From CAVSRC01 sp963750065 (GTDB lineage Bacteria; Pseudomonadota; Alphaproteobacteria; Rhizobiales; Kaistiaceae), in assembly GCA_963750065.1 (NCBI GenBank), contig CAVVPK010000013.1:1-64000 (forward strand): a stretch of DNA of 64,000 bases. The letters run 5' to 3'. Shown here piece after piece: positions 8,809-20,035 of the stretch. The position numbers were made by a program, and so were the translations under genes. Position 1 is the first letter of the stretch, and each line of letters starts with the position of its first letter. The notes beneath the pieces were generated by a model. The model searched no databases. It saw nothing but the letters and a program-made list of their open reading frames with translations, and was not told the DNA's origin.

Positions 8809-9750
8809 TCAGTTGCAGGCGCTATCGCTGTCGCTACGGATGGCGCAGACGATCGCCTTGCCGCGAACGCCGCCGTAAGTCGCCACGACGCGCGCCTCGA
8901 AATAGGCCCACTTGGCGCGGGTGTCGGCGACCGCAGCCGCCACGGCGCGGGCGAAATTGCCATCGACTGAGCCGCGCTTGCTGGTGCCGGCACCGGCCTT
9001 GCCGGTGCGCGGATCGATCGGGCCGGTGTCCTTGTTGAGGTCGGCGTGGCGCACGTGCCCCTTGCAATGCAGCCGTTCGGGAATGCCGTCGAAACAGCCG
9101 CTCATCAGCCCGGCCGGCGGCGCGGCGCCGTTGCCGGGGGCGAGCCAAGGCGCCGGCCCGCTATTGCCGAGACCGGGCGGGTTGGTCAGGCCGACAGGAC
9201 CGGCGGCGGGCTCATCGACCCAGTTGGTGTGGGCGTAGAAATCCTGCGCGGCATGGAAGGCAAGGCCGAGATTCTCGAGCACATTGCACTTCGCCCGGCC
9301 TGGTTTGCCGTTGTAGGTGCAAGAGACGAAGGACGGGATCGCAGCGGAATCGATCTTGCCCTGGCGGTCGGCGATGGCGCCGGCGGCTTTCACCGCATCG
9401 TTGAGATGGGCGAAGATGCCGGCCCGGCAGGCCGAGAGACGCTTGAACGCTTCTGCCGCGCTCTGCGGGTAGCCGGGGATGTCGAGGTGATCGCCGCCGT
9501 CACAGTGGGCGGACTTGGTGCTCAGCAGCCCGCGGTCGGGCCGGTCCGGCGCGCCGACCGCGCCGAAGGAGCCGCGCTTGCCGGCGATCTCGTCCATGGT
9601 GTCCGGTCCGAGGTGGAAGACCGAGAGGGCCGCGCGGGTGATGCGCTCGTGCTCGGCCTGCTGCCCGGCGAGATTGACCGAGCCGAAGGCGAAAGCACCG
9701 GTGGCCACACAGGTGAGCGCGGCGGCAGCGGCCGCAACCAGTTTCAGCAT
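8809..9750 (-). CDS. Secreted protein with motifs of the zinc phospholipase C / Het-C type fold
   Basis: The 313-residue product starts with a clear signal peptide, a short basic start and an alanine-rich core ending in GAFAFGS. Three motifs suggest a metal-binding helical fold related to zinc phospholipase C and Het-C proteins: AEHERITRAAL near residue 33, GGDHLDIPGYPQS near 85-97, and AFHAAQDFYAHTNWVD at about 164-179. The rest is rich in Gly, Pro and Cys. The ATG at 9750 follows GGGGGAAG, a better start than the GTG at 9765. It begins 14 bases downstream of an ABC exporter gene on the same strand. Any enzymatic activity is unproven. Confidence 0.7.
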   Translation of the reverse strand: MLKLVAAAAAALTCVATGAFAFGSVNLAGQQAEHERITRAALSVFHLGPDTMDEIAGKRGSFGAVGAPDRPDRGLLSTKSAHCDGGDHLDIPGYPQSAAEAFKRLSACRAGIFAHLNDAVKAAGAIADRQGKIDSAAIPSFVSCTYNGKPGRAKCNVLENLGLAFHAAQDFYAHTNWVDEPAAGPVGLTNPPGLGNSGPAPWLAPGNGAAPPAGLMSGCFDGIPERLHCKGHVRHADLNKDTGPIDPRTGKAGAGTSKRGSVDGNFARAVAAAVADTRAKWAYFEARVVATYGGVRGKAIVCAIRSDSDSACN

Positions 9751-9764
9751 TGCCACTTCCCCCA

Positions 9765-11594
9765 CTATTCCGCCGGAACGATGCTTGCCTCGCTAGTCGC
9801 GTCTTCGGCCGCTTTCAGGTGGCGCTCGAATTGCAGGTGATAGATGTGGGCATAGTGCTGCTTGAGCGCCATGAGCTCGCTGTGCCGGCCCTGCTCGACG
9901 ATGTCGCCGTCGACCATGACGCAGATCTTGTCGGCGCCGAGGACCGTCGACAGGCGGTGGGCGATGACGATGGTGGTACGGCCCTGGCGCAGGTGCTCGA
10001 AGGCGGTCTGCACCTGGTGCTCGGATTCGGTGTCGAGCGCCGAGGTCGCTTCGTCGAGCAGGATGATGCGCGCGTCGCGCAGCATGGCGCGGGCGATGGC
10101 GATGCGTTGGCGCTGGCCGCCGGAGAGCTGCATGGCGTTGTCGCCGAGCCGCGTATCGTAGCCGTTTTCGGTCGCCACGATGAAATCGTGGGCCATGGCG
10201 TTGCGGGCGGCCTGTTCGACCTCGGCATCGCTGGCGTCGGCGCGGCCGAAGCGAATGTTCTCGCGGATGGTGTCGTGAAACAGCACCGTGTCCTGGCTGA
10301 CCAGCGCAATATGGTCGCGCAGGCTGGCAATCTTCACCTCGGAAATGTTCTGCCCGTCGACCAGGATGCGGCCACCGTCGACGTCGAAGAAGCGCTCGAT
10401 GAGCGCGATCACCGTGCTTTTTCCCGCGCCGGAGGGACCGACCAGCGCGGTCGTCTGACCGCCGGCGGCGGTGAAATCGAAGCCGTGGAACAGCGCGGCG
10501 GTGCCGTCGTCGCGATAGGAAAAATCGACATGATCGAAGACGACGTCACCCTTGTCGATCTTCAGGTCCGGTCCGTCTTCGTTGCGCTTGATGGTAAGCG
10601 GCGTATCGAGAAGCTCGTACATCAGGCGCACGCCGACCAGCCCCGCCTCCAGGCTGATCTGCATGCGGGCGAGGCGCTTGGCGGGCTCGTAGGCCAGCGC
10701 GATGGCCGCGATGAAGGACATCAACGCGCCAGGCTTTACGCCGTAATAGATGGTCTGATAGCCGGCCCACAGGACGATCATGGCGATGGCGAAGCCGCCG
10801 AGCACTTCCATCAGCGGGCTGGTGCGGGCGCTGATCTGGACAATCTTGTTGGCACGGGTGCGCACGTCGTCGATCGAGGCGGCCATGCGCTTGCGCATGA
10901 CGCCTTCGAGATTGAACGCCTTGACGATGCGGATGCCGGCTGCGGTCTCCTGCATGTCGGAGACGACCTGCGACAGCGAGATGAACTGGTCGCGGGCGAC
11001 GCGCCGCACACGCTTGATCAACTTGTTGATGCCGAAAATGGTGATCGGGCCGACGATCAGGATGATCAGTGACATCGACCAGCTTTGAATGAACATCACG
11101 ATGATCAACCCGACGAGCGACAGGAAATCGCGACCGGCGGAGGTGATCACCGTGTCGAGAACCTGACGCGCCGCCGCGGCGTTGTGCGACATGCGCGTGA
11201 TCAGCTCGCCCACCTGGGTGCGATTGTAGTAGTCGACCCCGAGATTGAGCATGTGGTCGAAGAGACGGGCCTGGATGCGCGCCACGACGGCGTTGCCGAT
11301 CCGCCCGAGGGTCACCGAACTGGCATAAAGGCTGTAGCCGCGGACGAAACCATTGGTGACGATTATAGCGGTGAGCACCCACAGCATGGTGGCGTTGCGG
11401 TCGAAGAACACCTTGTTGATGATGTCCTTGATCAGCCAGGCATTGAGCGCCGTCGTGCCCGCAATCACGAGGCTGAGGAAGATGGCCCAGCTGTACTGCC
11501 GGGCAAATTCGCGGCCCGTCTCGCGCAGCAGCCGACCGATCAGGTCGAGCGAGCCGTCGCGGGCGATTTTCGGCGGTTTCAGGCCAAAGGCCAT
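9765..11594 (-). CDS. MsbA-type ABC exporter, fused permease and ATPase
   Basis: This 609-residue half-transporter has an N-terminal type I exporter membrane domain with six segments (about residues 30-330) and a C-terminal ATPase. Walker A GPSGAGKST is near residue 384, the signature LSGGQ near 489, Walker B IILLDEATSALD near 512, and the switch histidine in IAHRLSTV. Homologues flip lipid A or other lipids, or export peptides. The start is the ATG at 11594; the frame extends further upstream, but that part is not protein-like. The secreted Het-C-like gene follows immediately, so a shared envelope or export role is possible. Confidence 0.92.
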   Translation of the reverse strand: MAFGLKPPKIARDGSLDLIGRLLRETGREFARQYSWAIFLSLVIAGTTALNAWLIKDIINKVFFDRNATMLWVLTAIIVTNGFVRGYSLYASSVTLGRIGNAVVARIQARLFDHMLNLGVDYYNRTQVGELITRMSHNAAAARQVLDTVITSAGRDFLSLVGLIIVMFIQSWSMSLIILIVGPITIFGINKLIKRVRRVARDQFISLSQVVSDMQETAAGIRIVKAFNLEGVMRKRMAASIDDVRTRANKIVQISARTSPLMEVLGGFAIAMIVLWAGYQTIYYGVKPGALMSFIAAIALAYEPAKRLARMQISLEAGLVGVRLMYELLDTPLTIKRNEDGPDLKIDKGDVVFDHVDFSYRDDGTAALFHGFDFTAAGGQTTALVGPSGAGKSTVIALIERFFDVDGGRILVDGQNISEVKIASLRDHIALVSQDTVLFHDTIRENIRFGRADASDAEVEQAARNAMAHDFIVATENGYDTRLGDNAMQLSGGQRQRIAIARAMLRDARIILLDEATSALDTESEHQVQTAFEHLRQGRTTIVIAHRLSTVLGADKICVMVDGDIVEQGRHSELMALKQHYAHIYHLQFERHLKAAEDATSEASIVPAE

Positions 11595-11676
11595 CAGTCG
11601 TTCCCTGGTTCCGGCGATTTCGCGGCGCACTCTAGTCTGAAGAAGGTGACCGTGCGACCCCTGAAAAACCGAGGTT

Positions 11677-12843
11677 TCAGGCCGGCATTGCCGTCTCCAC
11701 CAGGCGCGCCCAGTAGGAGCAGCCGATGGGGATGATCTCGTCGTTGAAATCGTAACTGGCGTTGTGCAGTCCGGCGCTGTCGCCGTTGCCGATGAAGACG
11801 AAGGCGCCGGGCCGCTGTTCGAGCATGTAGGAGAAATCCTCGCCGGCAAGCAGCGGCGGCGTGTCGATGGCGACGTTCGCCTCGCCGGCCACTAGGGCAG
11901 CGACGCCGGCGGCGAAGCCGGTGGCGGCCGGGTCGTTGCGAGTGATGGGGTAGTTGCGGTCGTAGAACAGGTTGATGCCGGCGCCGTGCGCCGCAGCGAT
12001 GCCCTTGGCGATCTCGTTTATGCGCCTTTCGGCCAAGTCGCGGACCGTGTCGGAAAGACAGCGGACGGTGCCGGCGATTTCGGCGGTCTCGGGGATCACG
12101 TTGTAGGCGGTGCCAGCGTGGAATTTGGTCACCGAAACGACGGCGGCCTCGAGCGGGTCGACATTGCGTGAGACGATCGTCTGCAGCGCGGTGACCAGCC
12201 CGGCGCCGACGACGATCGGGTCGATGGTGGTGTGCGGGCGGGCGGCGTGGCCGTCGCGGCCGGTGACGGTGATGGTGAATTCGTCGGTCGAGGCCATGAT
12301 CGGGCCGTTGCGGGTGGCGAAACGGCCGATGGGGAGGCCCGGCAGGTTGTGCATGCCGTAAACCTGCTGGATGGCCCAGCGGTCGATCAGGCCATCCTCG
12401 ATCATCGCCTTGCCCCCGCCGCCGCCCTCTTCGGCGGGCTGGAAGATCACGATTGCGGTGCCGTCGAAATTGCGTGTCTCGGCGAGGTAGCGGGCGGCGC
12501 CGAGCAGCATGGCGGTGTGGCCGTCATGGCCGCAGGCATGCATCTTGCCAGGGACGGTGGAGGCATAGGGCTTGCCGGTCTTCTCGGCGATGGGCAGGGC
12601 GTCCATGTCGGCGCGCAAGCCGATCACCTTGCCGCTTTCCGTCTTGCGGCCGCGAATGACGCCGACGACGCCAGTGCGGCCGACCCCGGTCACAACCTCG
12701 TCGATGCCGAACTCGCGCAGGCGTTCGGCCACCGTCGCGGCGGTGCGGTGGACGTCGTAGAGCAGCTCCGGATGCTCGTGGAGATCGTGCCGCCAGGCAA
12801 CGATATCCTCGTGGAAATCGGCAAAACGGTTGACGATCGGCAT
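11677..12843 (-). CDS. M20 family amidohydrolase (hippurate hydrolase-like)
   Basis: This 388-residue cytoplasmic metallopeptidase has the M20D pattern. HACGHDGHT at residues 102-110 supplies Cys104, His106 and His109, and Glu138-Glu139 lie in QPAEEG. A final metal-site region contains PPLLAGEDFSYML. Relatives remove acyl groups from amino acids (hippurate, IAA-amino acids, N-acetyl compounds). The genome also encodes a FeeM-like N-acyl amino acid synthase in this window, so a matching deacylase is conceivable, but the two are 9 kb apart. It sits between the ABC exporter and ureG on the same strand. Confidence 0.9.
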   Translation of the reverse strand: MPIVNRFADFHEDIVAWRHDLHEHPELLYDVHRTAATVAERLREFGIDEVVTGVGRTGVVGVIRGRKTESGKVIGLRADMDALPIAEKTGKPYASTVPGKMHACGHDGHTAMLLGAARYLAETRNFDGTAIVIFQPAEEGGGGGKAMIEDGLIDRWAIQQVYGMHNLPGLPIGRFATRNGPIMASTDEFTITVTGRDGHAARPHTTIDPIVVGAGLVTALQTIVSRNVDPLEAAVVSVTKFHAGTAYNVIPETAEIAGTVRCLSDTVRDLAERRINEIAKGIAAAHGAGINLFYDRNYPITRNDPAATGFAAGVAALVAGEANVAIDTPPLLAGEDFSYMLEQRPGAFVFIGNGDSAGLHNASYDFNDEIIPIGCSYWARLVETAMPA

Positions 12844-12907
12844 TCCAGGGCTCCTTGGGACGCCGGACTATAGACCGATTGTGCGGGCGGGCGCGATAGA
12901 CCGCGGC

Positions 12908-13536
<629 letters not shown>

Positions 13537-13540
<4 letters not shown>

Positions 13541-14238
13541 GAGCGAAACAACCTCGTGTACTGGGTTTCGTGTTTCATCGAAGCGATGTCGGCTCTGAGC
13601 GCGGCGCCGCCGAGATCGTCCAGCGATGCGGTCGCGGCCGCGGCGGTGACGGCGTCGATGACGGCGCCGAGCCCGGCGACGACCTTGAGGCCGTCGGTCT
13701 GGCCGATGGGGATAGCGCGTACGCCGGCCGAAACCACATTGGCGACGAAGCCGTGGAGCAGGGCGGCAAGCGCCGGCACCGCCGGTATGCCGTGGCCGGC
13801 CGTACAGATGGCAACGGCGACCGGATAGGGCAGGGCCTCGTCGGCAGGGAAGGCCGCGACAAGGGCGGTGAGGCGGTCGCTGGGCCATGCCGCCAGTACG
13901 GCGGTGAGGAAGGCACGGCCCTGGGCGGTTGATTCCAGGTGGCGCTCGCGCGAGGGCTGGAAGGCGGCGCCGATCTCGGCGACGGCGCGCAGGCGCTTGC
14001 TGTCGCTGGCCTCGGTGGCGCGCCACGCTTCCAGAAAGAGAATCGCGTCATTGCGGCCGGCGCCGTGGCTGAGAATGTCCGCCAGCCAGGCGGAAAGCGT
14101 TGCCGCGTCGGTGACGCTGCCGTCCTCGATCGCCCATTCGAGCCCGTGGCTGTATGTGTAGCTGCCGACCGGGAAGGCGGGTGACAGCCAGGCCAGCAGC
14201 TTGCGCAGCGCCGCGGGGGCAAGGGTGGCCTCAGCCAT
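13537..14238 (-). CDS. ureF: Urease accessory protein UreF
   Basis: This 233-residue, mostly helical, alanine-rich protein matches UreF. It has the N-terminal LLAWLSPAFPVGSYTYSHGLEW signature region, ILSHGAGRNDAILF, and a C-terminal region ending in SMKHETQYTRLFRS. UreF bridges UreD (UreH) and UreG in the urease activation complex. Its ATG at 14238 lies inside the end of ureE, an eight-base overlap, and its stop overlaps ureG. This gives tight coupling of the three accessory genes. The residues encoded before the chosen ATG are low-complexity and not conserved. Confidence 0.95.
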
Positions 14239-14734
14239 CCAGCCGGTCGTCGTGCTCGAGGCAGCCGGCCGTATCGTCGCGATCGTGATCGTGATGATGG
14301 TGGCCGTGGGCATAGGCGCCGCCCTCGGGATCGAAGGGAGCGGTGATGCGGGTGACGGTGGCATCAAGATGGGCAACCATGTCCTCGATCACCGGGTCGC
14401 AGCGAATGCGCAGGCGGTTGCCGAGTAGCTGGGTCGGCAGATGGCGGTTGCCGAGGTGCCAGGCGACACGGAGCAGGCCGTCGGGCGTCTCCGCGGTGAT
14501 CTCGGCGAGCGGTTCGGGTGCGGCATCCACGACAACGATGCGACCGTCTTCGAGCACCAGCCCGTCGCCGTCGCGGAGCGACACCGCCTGGGCCAGGTCG
14601 AGCAGAAACTCCAGACCGCCGGTGGCGGTCATCGCCATGCGGCGGCGGTGACGCTGGTCGTAATCGAGGATGATGCGGTCGGCAGGTTCCCCCGACCATT
14701 GGCCGGCGGGGTGCATATCGGTTGCGCGGATCAT
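14231..14734 (-). CDS. ureE: Urease nickel metallochaperone UreE with His-rich tail
   Basis: This 167-residue protein supplies nickel for the urease active site. The family motif WHLGNRHLP is at about residues 92-100. A histidine-rich tail, HGHHHHDHD (143-151), can hold extra nickel, as in other His-tailed UreE proteins. It opens the ureE-ureF-ureG operon and overlaps ureF by eight bases. A HAD phosphatase gene starts about 70 bases away on the other strand and separates ureEFG from ureC. This means the accessory genes need their own promoter within that short divergent gap. Confidence 0.94.
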   Translation of the reverse strand: MIRATDMHPAGQWSGEPADRIILDYDQRHRRRMAMTATGGLEFLLDLAQAVSLRDGDGLVLEDGRIVVVDAAPEPLAEITAETPDGLLRVAWHLGNRHLPTQLLGNRLRIRCDPVIEDMVAHLDATVTRITAPFDPEGGAYAHGHHHHDHDRDDTAGCLEHDDRLDG

Positions 14735-14806
14735 CGGCTGGCCATCTGGCTAATCGCGTCCAGCCGCGATACCACCGGTTGGTCCCGGCGGCAAACGGCA
14801 AAGCCC

Positions 14807-15508
14807 ATGCATGGTATTCTCTTCGACAAAGACGGCACGCTGCTCGATTTTGAGGCAACGTGGCTGCCTGTCTTGCAAGCTTTCGCCCGCGATCTGGCGC
14901 ATGGCGACGAAGCCACGGCCGAGGCGATGCTGGTGAGGGGCGGTTTCGACCCCGAAACCGGCCGCTTCCGCGCTGGATCGACCATCGCCGCCGGGACCTC
15001 CGTCGATCTCGCGCGGCTGTGGTACCCGACGCTCGACGGCGATGCGCTGGGGACAATCGTGGCCCGCATCGACGAGGGATTTGGCGTTGCCGCGCCCGAT
15101 CATTCGGTGGTGCTGCCGGGCGTGGCCGAGACGCTGACCGAGCTGGCCGGCCGGGGCCACGTGATGGGGGTGGCCACCAATGATGGCACCGCCACGGCGA
15201 CGGAGGCGCTTGACGCCATCGGCCTCGGCCGCTTCTTCGCCCTGGTGCTGGGCTATGATGCGGTCACCCATCCGAAGCCGGCGCCCGATATGGTGCTGGC
15301 CTTCGCGGCCGAGGCCGGGATGACGCCTGTCGACGTCGTGGTCGTTGGCGACAATGCGCACGATCTGGTGATGGCGCGGACGGCCGGGGCGGGCGCCGCA
15401 ATCGGCGTCCTCTCCGGCAACAGCGCGGCAGACGATCTGGCACCGTTTGCCGATGTGCTGCTGCCCTCGATCCGCGACCTGCCCGAGTGGCTGGCTCAGC
15501 ACGGATGA
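14807..15508 (+). CDS. HAD-superfamily hydrolase, phosphoglycolate phosphatase-like
   Basis: This 233-residue enzyme has the HAD core. DKDGTLLD at residues 7-14 provides the nucleophile Asp7 and acid Asp9. Motif II is GVATNDGTAT, the lysine is in HPKPAPD, and motif IV is VVGDNAHDL. The helical cap between motifs I and II is of the Gph/PGP type. Substrate could be phosphoglycolate or another small phosphate. It lies inside the urease locus on the opposite strand and is divergent to ureE. A functional tie to urease is not evident. Confidence 0.87.
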   Translation: MHGILFDKDGTLLDFEATWLPVLQAFARDLAHGDEATAEAMLVRGGFDPETGRFRAGSTIAAGTSVDLARLWYPTLDGDALGTIVARIDEGFGVAAPDHSVVLPGVAETLTELAGRGHVMGVATNDGTATATEALDAIGLGRFFALVLGYDAVTHPKPAPDMVLAFAAEAGMTPVDVVVVGDNAHDLVMARTAGAGAAIGVLSGNSAADDLAPFADVLLPSIRDLPEWLAQHG

Positions 15509-15522
15509 ACCGTGGATGACCC

Positions 15523-16068
15523 TCATGGCGCCTGCCGGCGCCGCTTCGCCGCCAGCATCTGCCAGCTCCAGGCCACGAGCAGGACGAGGAGCACCGTCAT
15601 CGCGACGGTGGTCGTCCATGACTTGGCGGTCGTCCAGCGGTCGGCAGTTGCCGCCATGGCTGGCGTCAGGCCGTCGGCGCCGGTGGTCAACATAACGGCC
15701 ACGGCGATATTCTCGAGATAGTCGAAGACGGCGCCAGGAATGGCGATGAGTGCGATCACCCAGCGCCAGATCCCCCATGCTTTGGGCACCAGCACTGCGA
15801 TGGCGAAGAACAGCGTCGCAGCAAGAAGCGCCGGATAGGCGGCGTCGAGCTTGTGTTGGACATTGAGATAGAGCGCCTTTCCCTCCGGCGAGAGGGCCGT
15901 CAGGAAGGCCTTCGCCTCGTCGTAAGAGTAGCCCGATGGTCTGAGGTCGAACGGCGCCAAACCGCCGGCCGCGGCGGTAATCGCCGGCAGCGTCCAGGCG
16001 AGCATGGTGGCGTAGACGGCAAGCGTTGTCGCAAACAGGAGCCAGAAGACGGTGCGCCGCGCGGTCAT
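15523..16068 (-). CDS. Four-helix membrane protein of unknown function inside the urease locus
   Basis: The 181-residue product has four hydrophobic segments, near residues 7-29, 78-98, 103-123 and 148-170. They are separated by a periplasmic-looking loop (SGYSYDEAKAFLTALSPEGK) and a loop with DYLENIAVAVML. It is not recognised. The start at 16068 follows AGGACGG. The gene begins 17 bases after the ureC stop on the same strand, so it may be co-transcribed with urease. It converges on the HAD phosphatase with 14 bases between. A transport role for urea or nickel cannot be claimed; it resembles no known UreI, UreJ or NikR-linked permease. Confidence 0.75.
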   Translation of the reverse strand: MTARRTVFWLLFATTLAVYATMLAWTLPAITAAAGGLAPFDLRPSGYSYDEAKAFLTALSPEGKALYLNVQHKLDAAYPALLAATLFFAIAVLVPKAWGIWRWVIALIAIPGAVFDYLENIAVAVMLTTGADGLTPAMAATADRWTTAKSWTTTVAMTVLLVLLVAWSWQMLAAKRRRQAP

Positions 16069-16085
16069 GGGAGCCGTCCTGCCAT

Positions 16086-17795
<1,710 letters not shown>

Positions 17796-17915
17796 GGGTC
17801 AATCTCTCCTGCGACGTGTGGGGGAACCGGCGGCGCGGCGGCAATGAAGGCGGCGCAGGTTTCCCGCGAATGCGCTATGATTGATGAAACGATGAACCGA
17901 ACGAAGGGATTCACC

Positions 17916-18278
17916 ATGACGAGGTTGCGCGTGGCACTGGCGGCCTTGGGCCTGATCCTGGGCTTCAGCCTGCTGGCCGTGCTGCCGGCCCAGGCCGGCT
18001 CCGGCAACGACCGGGCGATCCGCGCACTGAGCACGTTGCGCACCGTCGACCGGGTGGTTGTGATCGACACTGCGGTCACCCAGCATCATATCTGGGCCAG
18101 ACGCATGATGAGCAGCTCGACGCCGCTGACCCCGCTGCAGGTGGCGATCGTGCAAAACCCGGCGCTGATCGCGGCGATCAACCGGACGGTGTGGAGCTTC
18201 GACCTGAAGTCGGTCTACTCCGCCCGCGTCGAGGGCTACACGGTCTATATCTACATGGGCGAGCCACCGCCGATCTGA
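17916..18278 (+). CDS. Small secreted protein of unknown function between ureB and ureC
   Basis: The 120-residue product starts with a signal peptide (TRLRVALAALGLILG core, predicted cut after LPAQA). The mature part contains IWARRMMSSSTPLTPLQVA and a C-terminal SARVEGYTVYIYMGEPPPI. It has no cysteines and no family that I recognise. The ATG at 17916 has GAAGGGA upstream; in-frame ATGs at 17877 and 17892 are weaker. It is encoded on the strand opposite to urease and occupies the ureB-ureC gap, so transcription of ureC from a ureDAB promoter would run antisense through it. Confidence 0.7.
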   Translation: MTRLRVALAALGLILGFSLLAVLPAQAGSGNDRAIRALSTLRTVDRVVVIDTAVTQHHIWARRMMSSSTPLTPLQVAIVQNPALIAAINRTVWSFDLKSVYSARVEGYTVYIYMGEPPPI

Positions 18279-18307
18279 GGCCCGCAGATGTTGGGTCGCG
18301 ACGCGGC

Positions 18308-18613
18308 TCACAGCTTACCCATGATCTTCTGGTTGAAGCCGAAGACCAACCGCTCGCCGCGATAGGGCACGAGCGTCACCGTGCGCGTCTGCCCGGGCTC
18401 GAAACGCACCGCCGTGCCGGCGGGGATGTCGAGCCGAAGCCCGCGCGCCTTTTCGCGGTCGAAGGCGAGCGCCGAATTGGTCTCGTAGAAATGATAGTGC
18501 GAGCCGACCTGAACCGGCCGGTCGCCGGAATTGGCGACCTCGAGGGTGACCGTCGGCTGGCCGGCGTTGAGTTCGATATCGCCGTCGGCTGGGATGATTT
18601 CGCCCGGGATCAT
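18308..18613 (-). CDS. ureB: Urease beta subunit UreB
   Basis: This 101-residue structural subunit has the typical start MIPGEI and the central conserved stretch VGSHYHFYETN. The end, LVPYRGERLVFGFNQKIMGKL, is also conserved (residues about 81-101). UreA, UreB and UreC assemble into the trimeric urease core. It lies 11 bases after ureA. A fusion to UreA, seen in some epsilonproteobacteria, is not present. Confidence 0.96.
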   Translation of the reverse strand: MIPGEIIPADGDIELNAGQPTVTLEVANSGDRPVQVGSHYHFYETNSALAFDREKARGLRLDIPAGTAVRFEPGQTRTVTLVPYRGERLVFGFNQKIMGKL

Positions 18614-18624
18614 GTCGAAAAACC

Positions 18625-18927
<303 letters not shown>

Positions 18928-18936
18928 GGCGCTTCC

Positions 18937-19815
18937 TCAGCAGGTCCACACGCGCGGCATGGAGCGGCCACGCAGCGTTTCGATCAGGCGGACGACGTCG
19001 GCGCGGAGCGCCTGCCCGTCGGGTGCTATCAGGCGGGCGACAAGCATGCCGTCCCAGGCGCTCACCCCCGCCTCGCCCCATCTGTCTATCAGGGCGGAAC
19101 GGGCCCGGTCGATGGCGCTTTCTGCCTCGGGAGCGAGCAGCACGATCGTCGCCAGCGCCCTTGCGCCCTTGCCGGTGGCGGTGCCGGCGAGCGTCATGGC
19201 GGTGTCGCCGTCGAAGCGCAGGCCGTCGGCGAAGACGAGGCGACCGCCGCGGCGGATGCGCCAGGAATCGCGGACGGTGACGTCACGGGTGGTCTCGCCC
19301 ATGGCGGTGCGTCCAAGGACGATGGATTCGACGGCCAGCAACCGGGCCGACGGTGCGACATCGGCGGCGAGTGTGCGCCTGAGAGACGAGCGGTCGAAGA
19401 GGATGGTCTCCTGCGGCAACCAGTCGAGCGCGCCGCCGTCGGCAACGCTGAGGCGGGTCGCGACGGCGGCATCGCCGGCGGTGCGGCGATAAATGCGCTC
19501 GGCCGCCTGGGCCGTGACGGTCGCCGTGGCGCCTTGCCCGACGGTGACGGACCAGGAGAAGCGGTCGCCGCCGGTGATGCCGCCGGCCGTGTTGACCAGG
19601 ACGGCGGTGAACGGATCGCCGGTGTGGGTCCGCGGAAAACGAATCTTGGCCGAGCCGGATTGATAGTTCTCGACCAGCCGCGTGCGCGCATCTTCCGCGC
19701 TGACTGTCAGCCGCGCGATGCCGCGGGCGCGCTCCAGCGCCGCAATGGCCGGCGGCCGCACCGCGGCGTGGCCGCGCGGGGCAATGGAATCGACGGCTGG
19801 CTCAACGGCGATCAT
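18937..19815 (-). CDS. ureD: Urease accessory protein UreD (UreH)
   Basis: This 292-residue scaffold binds apo-urease and, with UreF and UreG, mediates nickel insertion. Conserved parts are LVNTAGGITGGDR, AAERIYRR, LDWLPQETILFDRS, and a C-terminal region with RLIAPDGQALR. It is first in the ureD-ureA-ureB unit, and a divergent D,D-carboxypeptidase gene starts about 220 bases away. The start is uncertain. The ATG at 19815 (MIAVEP) is used, but a TTG at 19881 is in frame and the Shine-Dalgarno for either is weak. Confidence 0.9.
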   Translation of the reverse strand: MIAVEPAVDSIAPRGHAAVRPPAIAALERARGIARLTVSAEDARTRLVENYQSGSAKIRFPRTHTGDPFTAVLVNTAGGITGGDRFSWSVTVGQGATATVTAQAAERIYRRTAGDAAVATRLSVADGGALDWLPQETILFDRSSLRRTLAADVAPSARLLAVESIVLGRTAMGETTRDVTVRDSWRIRRGGRLVFADGLRFDGDTAMTLAGTATGKGARALATIVLLAPEAESAIDRARSALIDRWGEAGVSAWDGMLVARLIAPDGQALRADVVRLIETLRGRSMPRVWTC

Positions 19816-20035
19816 TGGCGGATCATTCGCGAGGGCTGAGCGGGTTGCAAGCGCGGGTGTCCATGGTGCCCCGCCGTGCAAACTTAGCGCCAGTTTTCGG
19901 CGCCTGCCGCCGACGGATTTGCCGTGTGGGAACAGGCATTTGCCCTTTTTCCCGGCAAACGACCGCGAAAAAGGCAGTGTCGGTGCTTTGCCAAGTGACG
20001 GCGAAATCGGCTAGGAGAGAGAGGGACGATCCCAT

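Noticed and set aside
11595..11849. N-terminal extension of the MsbA-type exporter
   Set aside because: The extra 85 residues are Ser/Pro/Thr-rich and unlike any exporter start. ATG 11594 gives the usual N-terminus.
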